DNA from: Actinobacillus genomosp. 2 | Lineage (GTDB): Bacteria; Pseudomonadota; Gammaproteobacteria; Enterobacterales; Pasteurellaceae | Assembly: GCF_029773605.1 (NCBI RefSeq) | Contig: NZ_CP103807.1 | Coordinates: forward strand, 744,001-808,000 | Direction of reading: 5' to 3' | Length of the DNA stretch: 64,000 bases | Part shown: positions 1 to 8,875 of the stretch, one piece after another | How positions within the stretch are numbered: the first letter of the stretch is position 1 | Layout of the letters: each line of letters opens with the position of its first letter | Program-made: the position numbers and the translations under genes | Notes under the pieces: generated by a model | The model's input: the letters and a program-made list of their open reading frames with translations, nothing else | Databases searched by the model: none | What the model was told of the DNA's origin: nothing

Positions 1-263
1 CGGAAAACACGAAATGTCGGAACATCTGAAGTACAAGAGGAAAGGGAGAGTGTCTGATTTAATTTAATCGGTAATTGAGGCTGAAAACATTGATGTCCGC
101 TTTGAAAAGTGAGCGGATAAGTTCCTTTTTTTAATGGTTGCTCCGATTTTAAAATTAATTTTTCCGATTCTTTAAAATTCGGAAATAACGTACTCTGCCA
201 GTTATTTGCTATTGCAAGAGGCGAACATAAAGCCAACCACAACACATTTTTAGAGAAAGACAT
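1..263 (-). CDS. malS: Periplasmic alpha-amylase MalS, N-terminal part (cut by window edge)
   Basis: An open frame runs leftward from ATG 261-263 to the window edge, giving the first 87 residues without a stop. A GGAGG ribosome binding site lies at 268-272. Residues 1-19 form a signal peptide (hydrophobic core, ending PLAIA), so the product is exported. The mature start matches, from memory, the N-terminal region of E. coli MalS: the segments KGTYPLTF, HQCFQP and IKLNQTLSL align with KGTRPLTL, QQCWQP and IKLNQMLSL, with the two cysteines conserved. MalS is a periplasmic alpha-amylase that cuts maltodextrins. The catalytic GH13 domain lies outside the window. The gene is divergent from the next permease gene. 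Confidence 0.85.
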   Translation of the reverse strand, partial: MSFSKNVLWLALCSPLAIANNWQSTLFPNFKESEKLILKSEQPLKKGTYPLTFQSGHQCFQPQLPIKLNQTLSLSSCTSDVPTFRVF

Positions 264-503
264 AAAACCTCCGAGTATAAAAATATTCCGATTTTTATCT
301 TATGTAAAAATTAAGTGGAGGTAAATCCTCCTTATTGAGAAAAGTAAAAGTATGAGAATAAAGGCGTAAAATGTGCTAAAGCACAGCGATTTTGTATCAT
401 CATTTTATAAATTAGCCTATATCTACAAAAAATACTCGACAACAATATTTTTTGCGTTACATTAGAGAATTATTTTATTTCTTACAAAAAAAGGTAAAAC
501 ACA
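264..503. other. Divergent spacer between malS and the YuiF-type permease gene
   Basis: This AT-rich gap must hold both divergent promoters. It contains a GGAGG/CCTCC hairpin (317-331, loop TAAAT) and the short palindrome TGTGCTAAAGCACA (372-385). The palindrome's half-sites are too close for a standard CRP site. No riboswitch, MalT box or tRNA could be recognised with confidence. Confidence 0.4.
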
Positions 504-1880
504 ATGTTGTCTAACGAAGTTGTTATCTCAATTATCATATTACTTGCTTTGAGCTTGCTCAGAATTAATGTGGTAATTGCGTTAATTATTGCAGCACTAA
601 CCTGTGGAGTAATCGGTTTCTATGGGGTTGACGGTATGAGTATGTTTGAAGCGTTAACCAAAACCATCGAAAAATTTACTGGCGGTTTGGGCGGTGGTGC
701 AGAAACTGCAATGAATTATGCGGTTCTTGGTGCATTTGCAGTCGCATTATCCAAATCCGGCGTTACTGATTTATTGGCTTATAAAGTGATTTCCGCTTTC
801 GGTAAACGTCCTTCCGGTCGCTCGGTATTTTGGTTTAAATATATCGTGTTATTTGTATTGACTGCATTTGCAATCTCATCACAAAACTTAATCCCGATCC
901 ATATTGCTTTTATTCCGATTTTAGTTCCACCTCTATTAAGCGTAATGAATCAATTAAAAATCGACCGTCGTGCGGTAGCGTGTGCATTAACATTCGGTTT
1001 AACAGCAACATATATGCTCATTCCAGCCGGTTTCGGTCAGATCTTCATTGAAAGTATTTTGGTTAAAAATATCAACCAAGCCGGTCAAACATTTAATTTA
1101 GTTGCAACCACATCAGAAATGACCAAAGCAATGGCAATTCCGGTTGCTGGTATGATTTTAGGATTACTGTTTGCTTTCTTTGTTTCTTATCGCAAACCTC
1201 GTACTTATATAGAAAATGTAAAAGAACCGACTGCTGATGAAGTAGCTGCACGAGTAGCAAAAGTAAAACCGTTCCATATCGGAATCAGTATTTTAGCGAT
1301 TTTTGCGACTTGTTCGGTACAATTAGCGACAAACTCAACAGTAATCGGTGGTTTAGCTGGTTTAATTATTTTTGCATTAGGCGGTGTCTTCAAATTAAAA
1401 CAAACCAATGATTTATTCCAAGACGGCTTACGTTTAATGGCAATGATTGGTTTTGTCATGATTGCTGCTTCAGGCTTTGCAAGTGTCGTAAATGCAACCG
1501 GTGGTGTACCAGAATTAGTTGAAGCATTACGTGGTTCGATTCAAAGCAAAGAAATGGCTGCATTGCTGATGTTAGTTGTCGGTTTATTTATCACAATGGG
1601 TATCGGTTCTTCATTCTCAACTGTGCCGATTATTACCTCTATTTACGTACCTTTATGCGTTTCATTCGGTTTTTCTCCGTTAGCAACCATGGCTATCGTA
1701 GGTGTAGCGGCCGCTTTAGGTGACGCAGGTTCTCCGGCTTCTGATTCAACATTAGGCCCAACATCCGGTTTAAATGCTGATGGTAAACATGACCATATTT
1801 GGGATTCTGTTGTACCAACTTTCTTACACTTTAATATCCCGTTATTAGTGTTCGGTTGGATTGCAGCAATGACCCTCTAG
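504..1880 (+). CDS. YuiF-type Na+/H+ antiporter family permease (probable amino acid transporter)
   Basis: A 458-residue, very hydrophobic protein with about 11-12 predicted membrane helices and no signal peptide. It resembles Bacillus YuiF of the NhaC-like Na+/H+ antiporter group along its length: near-identical blocks include LRINVVIALII near the start, the SQNLIPIHIAFIPILVPPLL segment around residues 122-145, and the CALTFGLTATY stretch after it. A GDAGSPASDSTLGP motif near the C-terminus is typical of this transporter superfamily. YuiF-group members are thought to carry amino acids such as histidine, so the substrate here is an inference. The gene stands alone, followed by a hairpin, and is divergent from malS. 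The start ATG has an AAGGT ribosome binding site. Confidence 0.8.
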   Translation: MLSNEVVISIIILLALSLLRINVVIALIIAALTCGVIGFYGVDGMSMFEALTKTIEKFTGGLGGGAETAMNYAVLGAFAVALSKSGVTDLLAYKVISAFGKRPSGRSVFWFKYIVLFVLTAFAISSQNLIPIHIAFIPILVPPLLSVMNQLKIDRRAVACALTFGLTATYMLIPAGFGQIFIESILVKNINQAGQTFNLVATTSEMTKAMAIPVAGMILGLLFAFFVSYRKPRTYIENVKEPTADEVAARVAKVKPFHIGISILAIFATCSVQLATNSTVIGGLAGLIIFALGGVFKLKQTNDLFQDGLRLMAMIGFVMIAASGFASVVNATGGVPELVEALRGSIQSKEMAALLMLVVGLFITMGIGSSFSTVPIITSIYVPLCVSFGFSPLATMAIVGVAAALGDAGSPASDSTLGPTSGLNADGKHDHIWDSVVPTFLHFNIPLLVFGWIAAMTL

Positions 1881-1891
1881 TTTTCACTTAT

Positions 1892-1949
1892 ACCACGGAT
1901 AATGTAAATTTTTACGGAAAAATGACCGCTTGTTTGCTTTATCCGTGGT
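1892..1949 (+). terminator. Hairpin after the YuiF-type gene
   Basis: ACCACGGATAA (1892-1902) pairs perfectly with TTATCCGTGGT (1939-1949) over 11 bp. The 36-base loop contains an uptake signal core at 1925-1933. It lies between the permease stop and xthA and probably ends or attenuates upstream transcription. There is no long T run, so intrinsic termination is not certain. Confidence 0.45.
1925..1933 (-). repeat. Uptake signal sequence core (Apl type)
   Basis: Exact ACAAGCGGT core on the minus strand, in the loop of the hairpin upstream of xthA. Confidence 0.7.
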
Positions 1950-1968
1950 TTCTATTTGGATTTTATTT

Positions 1969-2772
1969 ATGAAGTTTATTTCTTTTAATATTAATGGCTT
2001 ACGTGCTCGTCCGCACCAACTGGAAGCACTAATTGAAAAGCATCAGCCGGATGTTATCGGCTTACAAGAAATCAAAGTGGCTGATGAGGATTTCCCTTGG
2101 GATTTAGTCAAGCATTTGGGCTATCACGTTTTCCATCACGGGCAAAAAGGGCACTATGGTGTGGCACTTTTAACTAAAAAAGAACCTCTTGCCGTGCGTA
2201 AAGGTTTCCCAACTGATAATGCTGATGCACAAAAGCGTATGATTATGGCAGATATTGAAACAGAATTTGGCGTACTAACCGTGTTAAACGGCTATTTTCC
2301 ACAAGGCGAAAATCGCTCACACGAAACTAAATTCCCGGCAAAAGAAAAATTCTACGCTGATTTACAGCATTATTTAGAAACTGAATTGACACCGGAAAAT
2401 CCAATTGTGATTATGGGCGATATGAATATTAGCCCGACCGATTTAGATATCGGTATCGGTGAGCCGAATCGCAAACGTTGGTTACGTGACGGTAAATGTT
2501 CATTCCTTCCGGAAGAACGTGAATGGTTAGATCGTTTATATCACTATGGTTTAGTTGATACTTTCCGAGCAATGAATCCAAGTGCAGATGACAAATTCTC
2601 GTGGTTTGATTACCGTTCGAAAGGATTTGATGACAATCGTGGGTTACGTATCGACTTAGTATTGGCATCCAAAGGCTTAGCGAAACATTGTGTAGAAACA
2701 GGCATTGATCTTGAAATCCGTGCAATGGAAAAACCTTCTGATCACGCACCAGTTTGGGCTGTATTTAAATAA
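1969..2772 (+). CDS. xthA: Exodeoxyribonuclease III
   Basis: A 267-residue endonuclease/exonuclease/phosphatase-fold enzyme that cuts DNA at abasic sites and degrades 3' ends during base excision repair in the cytoplasm. The metal and active-site residues of the ExoIII family are all present: N7 (NING), E34 (LQEIK), D151 and N153 (GDMN), and D258-H259 (SDHAP). Length matches E. coli ExoIII (268). The frame is open further upstream (from 1930), but that part covers the hairpin and an uptake signal. The ATG at 1969, giving [10 protein letters not shown], aligns with the family start. The gene is convergent with ilvY across an uptake-signal terminator. Confidence 0.96.
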   Translation: MKFISFNINGLRARPHQLEALIEKHQPDVIGLQEIKVADEDFPWDLVKHLGYHVFHHGQKGHYGVALLTKKEPLAVRKGFPTDNADAQKRMIMADIETEFGVLTVLNGYFPQGENRSHETKFPAKEKFYADLQHYLETELTPENPIVIMGDMNISPTDLDIGIGEPNRKRWLRDGKCSFLPEEREWLDRLYHYGLVDTFRAMNPSADDKFSWFDYRSKGFDDNRGLRIDLVLASKGLAKHCVETGIDLEIRAMEKPSDHAPVWAVFK

Positions 2773-2778
2773 AAAAAC

Positions 2779-2832
2779 AAGCGGTTAAATTTAGGAAGAA
2801 ATTTGCAAAAAATTCTTCAAATTTAACCGCTT
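2779..2832. terminator. Bidirectional terminator built from inverted uptake signals
   Basis: AAGCGGTTAAATTT (2779-2792) pairs with AAATTTAACCGCTT (2819-2832), a perfect 14-bp stem. The left arm is part of an exact uptake signal core (2777-2785, plus strand). It sits between the convergent xthA and ilvY genes and can serve both. Confidence 0.7.
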
Positions 2833-2839
2833 ATTGCTT

Positions 2840-3724
2840 TTACTCTTTCGGTAACAATTCCCAAAAGGCTTTAATAATCGGTTCTTGTAACCGCTTTTCT
2901 TGTACACAAATTCCCAGCTCAAACGGCGATATCGGCTCTGACAATTTCAAATAAGAAATTTGATTGTTCATCGGGCTATGCTTAATCACCACATCCGGTA
3001 ATAATGCCACGCCACATCCTAATGCTACCATCGGCACAATCGCTTCGTGTCCTGCTACCGTGGCATAAATCTTCGGATCTTTAATTTTCAACTCTTTGAA
3101 CCAACGATCTATCCGCATTCGTACAGGACCATCAAGCGGCAAAATAAACGGCATATTTTGCCAATCAATCGGCTGCTGTTGCAAACATTGCGTTGCGGTA
3201 CACGCCACACGTGGTGCAATAACAGACAGATGAATATCATCAATATAATGAAATACAATACTGTTTGGCAGATGCTCCGGCTTACCGGTTAAGGAAATAT
3301 CTGCTTCGAAAGAATGCACCGTATGCACCGCTTGCGCCAGGTCGCCAGTACTCAGTTTAATCTCTACCTTCGGATGTACCTGACGAAACCGCTCTAGAAT
3401 TTGTGGTAAATGACTATAAGCCGCCGTTACCGAACAGAACACTTTTAATTCACCCTCTAACTGACCTTGTGCCGGTGAAAGCTGATGTTGCAGTTGTTGC
3501 CAGTCAAACCAACTTTGCTTTGCAAACACCAAAAACTTTTCACCCGCTTCTGTTAAATGAACCTGTCGGTTATCTCGGATAAATAACGGCTGCCCTAACT
3601 CTTGCTCAATCCGCTGAATATGGCGAGAAAGAGTTGAAGCCGTCATATAGTTTTTTTCCGCAGAACGAATAAAACTTTTTGTTTGTGCAATATCTAAAAA
3701 CAGTTTAAGGGATTGAAATTCCAT
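2840..3724 (-). CDS. ilvY: LysR-type regulator IlvY
   Basis: A 294-residue LysR-family transcription regulator, close to the 297 residues of E. coli IlvY. Residues 1-60 hold the winged helix-turn-helix (TASTLSRHIQRIEQELGQPLF), followed by a periplasmic-binding-like effector domain. Strong IlvY-specific blocks are visible: ELKVFCSVTAAYSHLP, VEIKLSTGD, and GHEAIVPMVALGCGVALLP. In E. coli IlvY activates the divergent ilvC gene in response to acetohydroxy acids. Here ilvC is not adjacent: the gene directly follows a glycosyltransferase gene on the same strand (that gene's TAG stop abuts this ATG), so its targets must lie elsewhere. Confidence 0.9.
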   Translation of the reverse strand: MEFQSLKLFLDIAQTKSFIRSAEKNYMTASTLSRHIQRIEQELGQPLFIRDNRQVHLTEAGEKFLVFAKQSWFDWQQLQHQLSPAQGQLEGELKVFCSVTAAYSHLPQILERFRQVHPKVEIKLSTGDLAQAVHTVHSFEADISLTGKPEHLPNSIVFHYIDDIHLSVIAPRVACTATQCLQQQPIDWQNMPFILPLDGPVRMRIDRWFKELKIKDPKIYATVAGHEAIVPMVALGCGVALLPDVVIKHSPMNNQISYLKLSEPISPFELGICVQEKRLQEPIIKAFWELLPKE

Positions 3725-4765
3725 CTAATGTAACCATTCCGGTTTAATCTGATTAAAATCAAGATCATTCACACTCTGCTTAAAGCGTAAAATATTAGTT
3801 TTTGCTTTATTATTCGGATGCCAATGGATAAAGTTCTGCTCATCCGAGCTATAAAAGCCAATAATTTGCTTAGATAAACCTGCAGCGATATGTACAGTTG
3901 AAGTATCAGGTGAAATCAAAACATCCGAATGACGAATTAGCTCAATCGTATCAAATACGGTTTGCGTGTTTTCATAAACGAAAACATTCTCGAATCGACT
4001 AGCTATTTGCTTTAACTTTGACGTCACCTCCGGAAAGGTCAGTAATATAATCGGCTTATCACTGTTCTTATGCAGATAGTTAAGTAATTCCGTTATTTTC
4101 TCATCGCTAAAACGTCGGGCTGAACCTGCACCAAATAAGTTTAGTGCAATAAAGTGTTCAAGTCGCTTGTTCAATAAATAATCCTTAATCACTTTATCAC
4201 TCTTTTCATCTTGTGGCACATCATACTGAGTATCAATATCTACAAAACCAGCAAGCTCCAATGCCTGTTTATAAATCTCAGCAAAATGTTGCTGCTCATT
4301 CTGTACGTTTAACGTAAAAATCTTATAGTCTGATTTATCATATCCGATATACATTTTGGCATTAATCGTACGCAAAAAAAGTAGATCTCGATTACGTAAT
4401 GTGACAGTAGGATCAATAACAACATCGTATTGCTCTTTTGCCAACTGTTTACCGCAGGCCAAATAATCGCCAATATTTTTAGTCCTCACAAAATATAGCT
4501 GATCAATATAAGGGCTATGCTCAAACAAATAAGCATTCTTACTAGAGCAAACCACACCGATATGTGTTTCGGGAGATTGCTTTTTTATTTCTCGAAACAC
4601 AAATGAACTGACGATGTAATCACCAATTTTTCCGTCATGGCGAAGAAATAGGATTTTTTTAGGCAGCCTTTTCGAAGCATTCAATACTATTTTTTTATCA
4701 ATCAAAAACTTCCCTAGCTTGATTCGGATTCTTCGAAACTTTTGCTTTAATGTTATCTTACTCAT
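3725..4765 (-). CDS. Glycosyltransferase family 9 (heptosyltransferase-like) protein
   Basis: A protein of about 346 residues with the GT-B features of ADP-heptose:LPS heptosyltransferases. An N-terminal KKILFLRHDGKIGDYIVSS block matches the family's nucleotide-fold opening with its G-(K/A)-x-GD motif. The C-terminal ISPDTSTVHIAAGLSKQIIGFY segment matches the donor-binding region. It is likely to add a sugar to lipopolysaccharide or lipooligosaccharide at the inner membrane face; donor and acceptor are unknown. I chose ATG 4763-4765; a GTG three codons upstream is also possible, and neither has a good ribosome binding site. The gene abuts ilvY. AT content and use of ATA/AGA codons look higher than in neighbours, hinting at transfer. 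Confidence 0.75.
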   Translation of the reverse strand: MSKITLKQKFRRIRIKLGKFLIDKKIVLNASKRLPKKILFLRHDGKIGDYIVSSFVFREIKKQSPETHIGVVCSSKNAYLFEHSPYIDQLYFVRTKNIGDYLACGKQLAKEQYDVVIDPTVTLRNRDLLFLRTINAKMYIGYDKSDYKIFTLNVQNEQQHFAEIYKQALELAGFVDIDTQYDVPQDEKSDKVIKDYLLNKRLEHFIALNLFGAGSARRFSDEKITELLNYLHKNSDKPIILLTFPEVTSKLKQIASRFENVFVYENTQTVFDTIELIRHSDVLISPDTSTVHIAAGLSKQIIGFYSSDEQNFIHWHPNNKAKTNILRFKQSVNDLDFNQIKPEWLH

Positions 4766-5054
4766 TTTAACCACGTTTTTTCTATTTTATCGATTTGTTA
4801 ACTAGAACTAATAAATTTAGCTGTTTATCGGTTAAATATCCATTGTTTACAGCATCAGTAAAGTCTAATTCCAAACAATTAAGCTATGTCTAATAGAATT
4901 AGCTAAGATGATAACAAAAATAGTAGAAATAAACATTATATTGCCCATCAAAGCTCTCTCTTATACATAATGCCTAAATGGTTCTGACGGAAAAAGTTAA
5001 TTATCCAAGTTTTGAAATATGTTATATTAGCAATATAAAGGAGAAATTAAGGAA

Positions 5055-6107
5055 ATGAAGAAACTAATTATAACACTATTTGGAAAACGTACTCGTTCAA
5101 TGGAGTGTGAATTAACAAATATTAAAAGTGTACTCCTAAAACCTATTGGTGATGCAATTGGTGACGCTATTGTTCATATTTCACATTTAGCCCAAATCAA
5201 ACAGGCATTTCCCCAAATTAAGACGGCTGTATTGGTGACGGAGCGTAATAAGCAGCTTTTTGCTCATGCTGATTCGGTCGATATGTTAATTGACGATAAA
5301 GCAATAAATTATGTCATACAACGAGGGAAATGGGATTTATATCTTGATTTCCAACCAACTTTTACATCTAGATCGATCATCTTAGACGCATTACTCACAC
5401 CTAAAATTATTATTAATTTTGGTAAAGACCATAAAAAGCATTATTCCTTAGAAACAGTCAAAAATTATGACTTTACTACGTTAATTCCAAATAATACACA
5501 TATTGCAGACTACTTACATCATTCTGTACTGGCTCCATATCTCACCAGAGAGTCTAATGATTATACTTTAGCGGTGTCATCCGAATACAGAGAACTTGCT
5601 GATACCTATTGGCATAACACAGACAAAATTAGAGTGTTATTAAATCCACAAGGAAGTATGCGAGAGGTTCCAGCTATTGAATTAGCGAACTTACTGAATA
5701 ATATCGATCCTAAATATCTAGATAAGATAACCTTTTTACTAACGTATACCAAATCAAGCGAGCAATATCTTCAGACTCTCAATGTCATAGCTAGAGTACC
5801 AATAACCATATCTCCCCCAACTGATACGCAAAGTTATTGTGCATTAGTTAATACTTCGGATCTTGTTATTGCAGTAGATGGCGGAGGCGTTCATATGGCT
5901 TGTGCTTATGGTAAGCCATTATTAGCATTCTATGCTAATCACTTAGCGAACTTAGCACGCTGGCATCCGAGACCAAAACCACAAGTTGACTCCTTTATGG
6001 CTATTGCAACGAAAGAGACGAATGATAATAATGAAACCAAAGGCTTTAATCTAAAAGATGCCACTAAATGGTTAAATATGCAATTTGCAAAAAGGATTGA
6101 AGATTAA
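5055..6107 (+). CDS. Glycosyltransferase family 9 (heptosyltransferase-like) protein
   Basis: A 350-residue second GT9-type protein, divergent from the first across 289 bases. The opening VLLKPIGDAIGDAIVHISHL repeats the family's G-D-x-I-x-x pattern, and the C-terminal VIAVDGGGVHMACAYGKPLLAFY block matches the donor-binding site (D-GGGVHMA). It probably modifies the LPS core. The two proteins are clearly different in sequence, so this is not a recent duplication. The ribosome binding site is AAGGAG or AAGGAA shortly before ATG 5055. It is convergent with rpmE, from which a GC-rich hairpin separates it. Substrate cannot be told from sequence. Confidence 0.75.
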   Translation: MKKLIITLFGKRTRSMECELTNIKSVLLKPIGDAIGDAIVHISHLAQIKQAFPQIKTAVLVTERNKQLFAHADSVDMLIDDKAINYVIQRGKWDLYLDFQPTFTSRSIILDALLTPKIIINFGKDHKKHYSLETVKNYDFTTLIPNNTHIADYLHHSVLAPYLTRESNDYTLAVSSEYRELADTYWHNTDKIRVLLNPQGSMREVPAIELANLLNNIDPKYLDKITFLLTYTKSSEQYLQTLNVIARVPITISPPTDTQSYCALVNTSDLVIAVDGGGVHMACAYGKPLLAFYANHLANLARWHPRPKPQVDSFMAIATKETNDNNETKGFNLKDATKWLNMQFAKRIED

Positions 6108-6134
6108 ACCGCTTGAATAAGTAGCCAATAAAAC

Positions 6135-6158
6135 AAAACCCCGCAGTTGCGGGGTTTT
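6135..6158. terminator. Bidirectional intrinsic terminator
   Basis: AAAACCCCGC (6135-6144), loop AGTT, GCGGGGTTTT (6149-6158): a perfect 10-bp stem flanked by A and T runs, placed between the convergent glycosyltransferase gene and rpmE. Confidence 0.9.
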
Positions 6159-6174
6159 AGCAATAATTCGGAAA

Positions 6175-6387
6175 TTATTTTGTACTTGGGATTGAGAAAC
6201 GTTTGTTGAAACGTTCAACACGACCACCAGTATCAACAACACGTTGTTTACCAGTATAGAATGGGTGGCAGTTACCGCACACATCAAGATTTAAGTTTTT
6301 ACCCACTGTTGAGCGAGTTTTGATTACGTTACCGCATGAACATGTTGCAGTAATTTCTGTATATTCTGGGTGAATACCTTGTTTCAT
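6175..6387 (-). CDS. rpmE: 50S ribosomal protein L31 (zinc-binding type)
   Basis: A 70-residue ribosomal protein of the large subunit, the length expected for bacterial L31. Four cysteines in two pairs (C16-x-C18 and C37-x-x-C40) and the segment HPFYTGKQ identify the zinc-carrying form rather than the cysteine-free YkgM paralogue. An AGAGGT ribosome binding site precedes the ATG. Transcription probably starts about 115 bases upstream from a strong promoter, leaving a structured leader that may be autoregulatory. Confidence 0.97.
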
Positions 6388-6505
6388 TGGAAAACCTCTA
6401 ATGAAGCCATATCGCCGCTTACCTTGTTATACTTCCGTATATCCGCTGATAAGTACCATATGTGAATAAAAAATATGCCGAGCGTTTGCTCGACGCCAAA
6501 AAGAG
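6388..6505 (-). ncRNA. Candidate rpmE (L31) mRNA leader
   Basis: This is the predicted 5' untranslated region of rpmE. On the transcribed strand it has one hairpin CGAGC-AAA-CGCTCG near its 5' end and a second with TATAC-GGAA-GTATA, enclosed by CTTA/TAAG. L31 leaders with autogenous control are known in gammaproteobacteria; a match to that family is inference, since no covariance model could be run. Confidence 0.4.
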
Positions 6506-6510
6506 TGCGT

Positions 6511-6539
6511 ATTCTAGGGGATTTAGCTTTTAAGATCAA
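6511..6539 (-). promoter_or_regulatory. rpmE promoter
   Basis: On the minus strand, TTGATC (6539-6534) and TAGAAT (6516-6511) are separated by 17 bp, close to the sigma-70 consensus. Predicted start is about 115 bases before the rpmE ATG. Confidence 0.6.
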
Positions 6540-6636
6540 TACTGAAGCGAATCAATTAAGATAATTTTCCACAAAATATCCCCAAAAATCAAAACAGTCA
6601 AAATAAATCATTTTTAATCAAAATTTTCTCATTTTT

Positions 6637-6652
6637 TGTGAAGTAGATCACG
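6637..6652 (+). promoter_or_regulatory. Probable CRP site upstream of tktA
   Basis: TGTGAAGTAGATCACG differs from the CRP consensus palindrome (TGTGA-N6-TCACA) at one position. Its centre lies about 63 bp before the predicted tktA start point, a class I activator position. Confidence 0.5.
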
Positions 6653-6671
6653 GATTTTTCCTCAAGATTTT

Positions 6672-6701
6672 TTGAGTATTGCTTCAAAAATGGTGTAGAA
6701 T
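6672..6701 (+). promoter_or_regulatory. tktA promoter
   Basis: TTGAGT (6672-6677), 18-bp spacer, TAGAAT (6696-6701). It lies about 60 bases before the tktA ATG. The rest of the 6388-6760 gap is the rpmE leader and promoter. Confidence 0.5.
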
Positions 6702-6760
6702 AATTTTATTCATTATCTATTATTAGAACACTTTTCATTTTCTTGTCTAGGAGTAAACAC

Positions 6761-8767
6761 ATGGCAGAACGTAAAGTATTAGCGAATGCAATTCGCTTTT
6801 TAAGTATGGATGCAGTACAAAAAGCTAATTCCGGTCACCCGGGTGCCCCAATGGGTATGGCTGATATCGCTGAGGTATTATGGCGTGATTTTTTAAAACA
6901 TAATCCAACTAATCCTAAATGGGCAGATCGCGACCGTTTCGTACTCTCAAACGGCCATGGTTCAATGTTAATTTATAGCTTATTACATTTAACAGGCTAT
7001 GACCTTTCTATCGAAGATTTAAAACAATTCCGTCAGTTACATTCCAAAACCCTGGGTCACCCGGAATATGGCTACGCACCGGGTGTTGAAACCACTACTG
7101 GTCCATTAGGTCAAGGTATCACCAATGCGGTGGGTATGGCGATTGCAGAAAAAACCTTAGCCGCACAATTTAACCGTGAAGGTAATAAAATTGTTGACCA
7201 CTATACTTATGCTTTTTTAGGTGACGGCTGCTTAATGGAAGGTATTTCGCATGAAGCCTGTTCATTAGCCGGTACTTTAGGCTTAGGTAAATTAATTGCG
7301 TTCTACGATGATAATAATATCTCAATAGATGGTCATGTGGACGGTTGGTTCTCTGACGACACAGCACAACGTTTTGAAGCATATGGCTGGCAAGTAATTC
7401 GTAACGTGGATGGTCATGATGCAGAACAAATTAAATTTGCCATTGAAAATGCAAAAGAAGAAACAGATCGTCCAACATTAATTATCTGTAAAACTATTAT
7501 CGGTTATGGTTCTCCAAACAAATCAGCATCACACGATTGTCACGGTGCACCATTAGGCAATGATGAAATTGCATTAACTCGTCAAGCACTCAACTGGGAA
7601 TACGCTCCATTTGAAATTCCGGCAGAAATCTATGCAGATTGGGATGCTAAAGCACAAGGTGCAGTAGTAGAAAAAGAATGGAACGCGAAATTTGCAGCTT
7701 ATGAAGCAGCATACCCTGAATTAGCGGCAGAATTTAAACGCCGTATGGCTGGCGATTTACCGGAGAACTGGGAAGCAGAAAGCAAAGCATTTATCGAAAA
7801 ATTACAAGCAAATCCAGCAGCAATCGCAAGCCGTAAAGCATCACAAAATGCGATTGAAGCATACGCTCATATCTTACCGGAATTTTTAGGTGGTTCAGCA
7901 GACTTAGCAAGCTCTAACTTAACGTTATGGTCTGGCTCAAAACCAATTCGTGCGGATCATAATGTTGATGGTAACTACATTAACTATGGTGTACGTGAAT
8001 TTGGTATGTCTGCGATTATGAACGGTATTGCATTACACGGTGGTTTTATTCCTTACGGTGCAACCTTCTTAATGTTCTATGAATACGCTCACAATGCGGT
8101 GCGTATGGCGGCATTAATGAAACAACGTTCATTATTCGTATATACACACGATTCTATCGGCTTAGGCGAAGACGGCCCGACTCACCAACCGGTAGAACAA
8201 ACCGCATCACTACGTTTCATTCCAAATTTAGAAACGTGGCGTCCGGCTGACCAAGTAGAATCTGCGGTAGCATGGAAAGCAGCGGTTGAACGTAAAGACG
8301 GTCCAAGTGCATTAATTTTCACTCGTCAAAATCTTGCTCAACAAGAACGTACTGCTGAACAATTAGCAAACGTAGCTCGTGGTGGTTATATCTTACGTGA
8401 ATGTTGTGAAAAAGGCGGTTGCCCTGATTTAATCCTGATCGCAACCGGTTCTGAAGTTGATTTAGCGATGAAAGCAGCTGAAGTATTAGATTCAGAAGGA
8501 ACAAAAGTTCGTGTGGTTTCAATGCCAAGTACGAATGTATTTGATAAACAAGATGCGGCATATCGTGAATCTGTATTACCAAGCTCAGTAACAAAACGTG
8601 TGGCAATCGAAGCTCAATTATCTGATTTTTGGTACAAATACGTTGGCTTTGAAGGTCGTATCGTAGGTATGAATAGCTTTGGCGAGTCTGCACCTGCAGA
8701 TCAATTATTCAAACTATTCGGCTTCACAGTTGAGAATGTTGTAGCAAAAGCGAAAGAAATCTTATAA
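6761..8767 (+). CDS. tktA: Transketolase
   Basis: A 668-residue thiamine-diphosphate enzyme that moves two-carbon ketol units between sugar phosphates, linking the pentose phosphate pathway and glycolysis in the cytoplasm. Hallmarks: [11 protein letters not shown] near residue 25; the cofactor motif beginning GDGCLMEG around residue 154 and ending with [19 protein letters not shown] and the pyrimidine domain; and [11 protein letters not shown]. Length agrees with E. coli TktA (663). The frame opens at a TTG (6743), but the ATG at 6761 has an AGGAG ribosome binding site seven bases upstream. It stands alone with its own terminator. Confidence 0.96.
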   Translation: MAERKVLANAIRFLSMDAVQKANSGHPGAPMGMADIAEVLWRDFLKHNPTNPKWADRDRFVLSNGHGSMLIYSLLHLTGYDLSIEDLKQFRQLHSKTLGHPEYGYAPGVETTTGPLGQGITNAVGMAIAEKTLAAQFNREGNKIVDHYTYAFLGDGCLMEGISHEACSLAGTLGLGKLIAFYDDNNISIDGHVDGWFSDDTAQRFEAYGWQVIRNVDGHDAEQIKFAIENAKEETDRPTLIICKTIIGYGSPNKSASHDCHGAPLGNDEIALTRQALNWEYAPFEIPAEIYADWDAKAQGAVVEKEWNAKFAAYEAAYPELAAEFKRRMAGDLPENWEAESKAFIEKLQANPAAIASRKASQNAIEAYAHILPEFLGGSADLASSNLTLWSGSKPIRADHNVDGNYINYGVREFGMSAIMNGIALHGGFIPYGATFLMFYEYAHNAVRMAALMKQRSLFVYTHDSIGLGEDGPTHQPVEQTASLRFIPNLETWRPADQVESAVAWKAAVERKDGPSALIFTRQNLAQQERTAEQLANVARGGYILRECCEKGGCPDLILIATGSEVDLAMKAAEVLDSEGTKVRVVSMPSTNVFDKQDAAYRESVLPSSVTKRVAIEAQLSDFWYKYVGFEGRIVGMNSFGESAPADQLFKLFGFTVENVVAKAKEIL

Positions 8768-8783
8768 TTTCTCTTAAATACAC

Positions 8784-8814
8784 AAAAGGCGAGAAAATAA
8801 CATTCTCGCCTTTT
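8784..8814 (+). terminator. tktA terminator
   Basis: GGCGAGAA, loop AATAACA, TTCTCGCC, followed by TTTTTT and preceded by an A run. It is well placed for tktA and may also serve the convergent phoH-like gene. Confidence 0.9.
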
Positions 8815-8875
8815 TTATTTAGCTAATAAGCAGTCAAATTTGCAAAATTTTTTACCAAAATAACCGCTTATCTCT

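Noticed and set aside
96..130. TCCGCT...AGCGGA plus T run as a terminator near 96-130
   Set aside because: It lies inside the malS coding sequence, and the stem is only 6 bp with a 10-base loop.
120..330. Lysine or other riboswitch before the YuiF-type gene
   Set aside because: AGAGGCG-like words occur, but no set of conserved core motifs is present, and positions 1-263 code for malS on the other strand.
372..385. TGTGCTAAAGCACA as a CRP site
   Set aside because: The half-sites are separated by six bases between TGTG and CACA instead of eight, so the geometry is wrong.
1930..1968. Upstream start for xthA at 1930
   Set aside because: The extension covers an uptake signal and hairpin and is absent from the ExoIII family.
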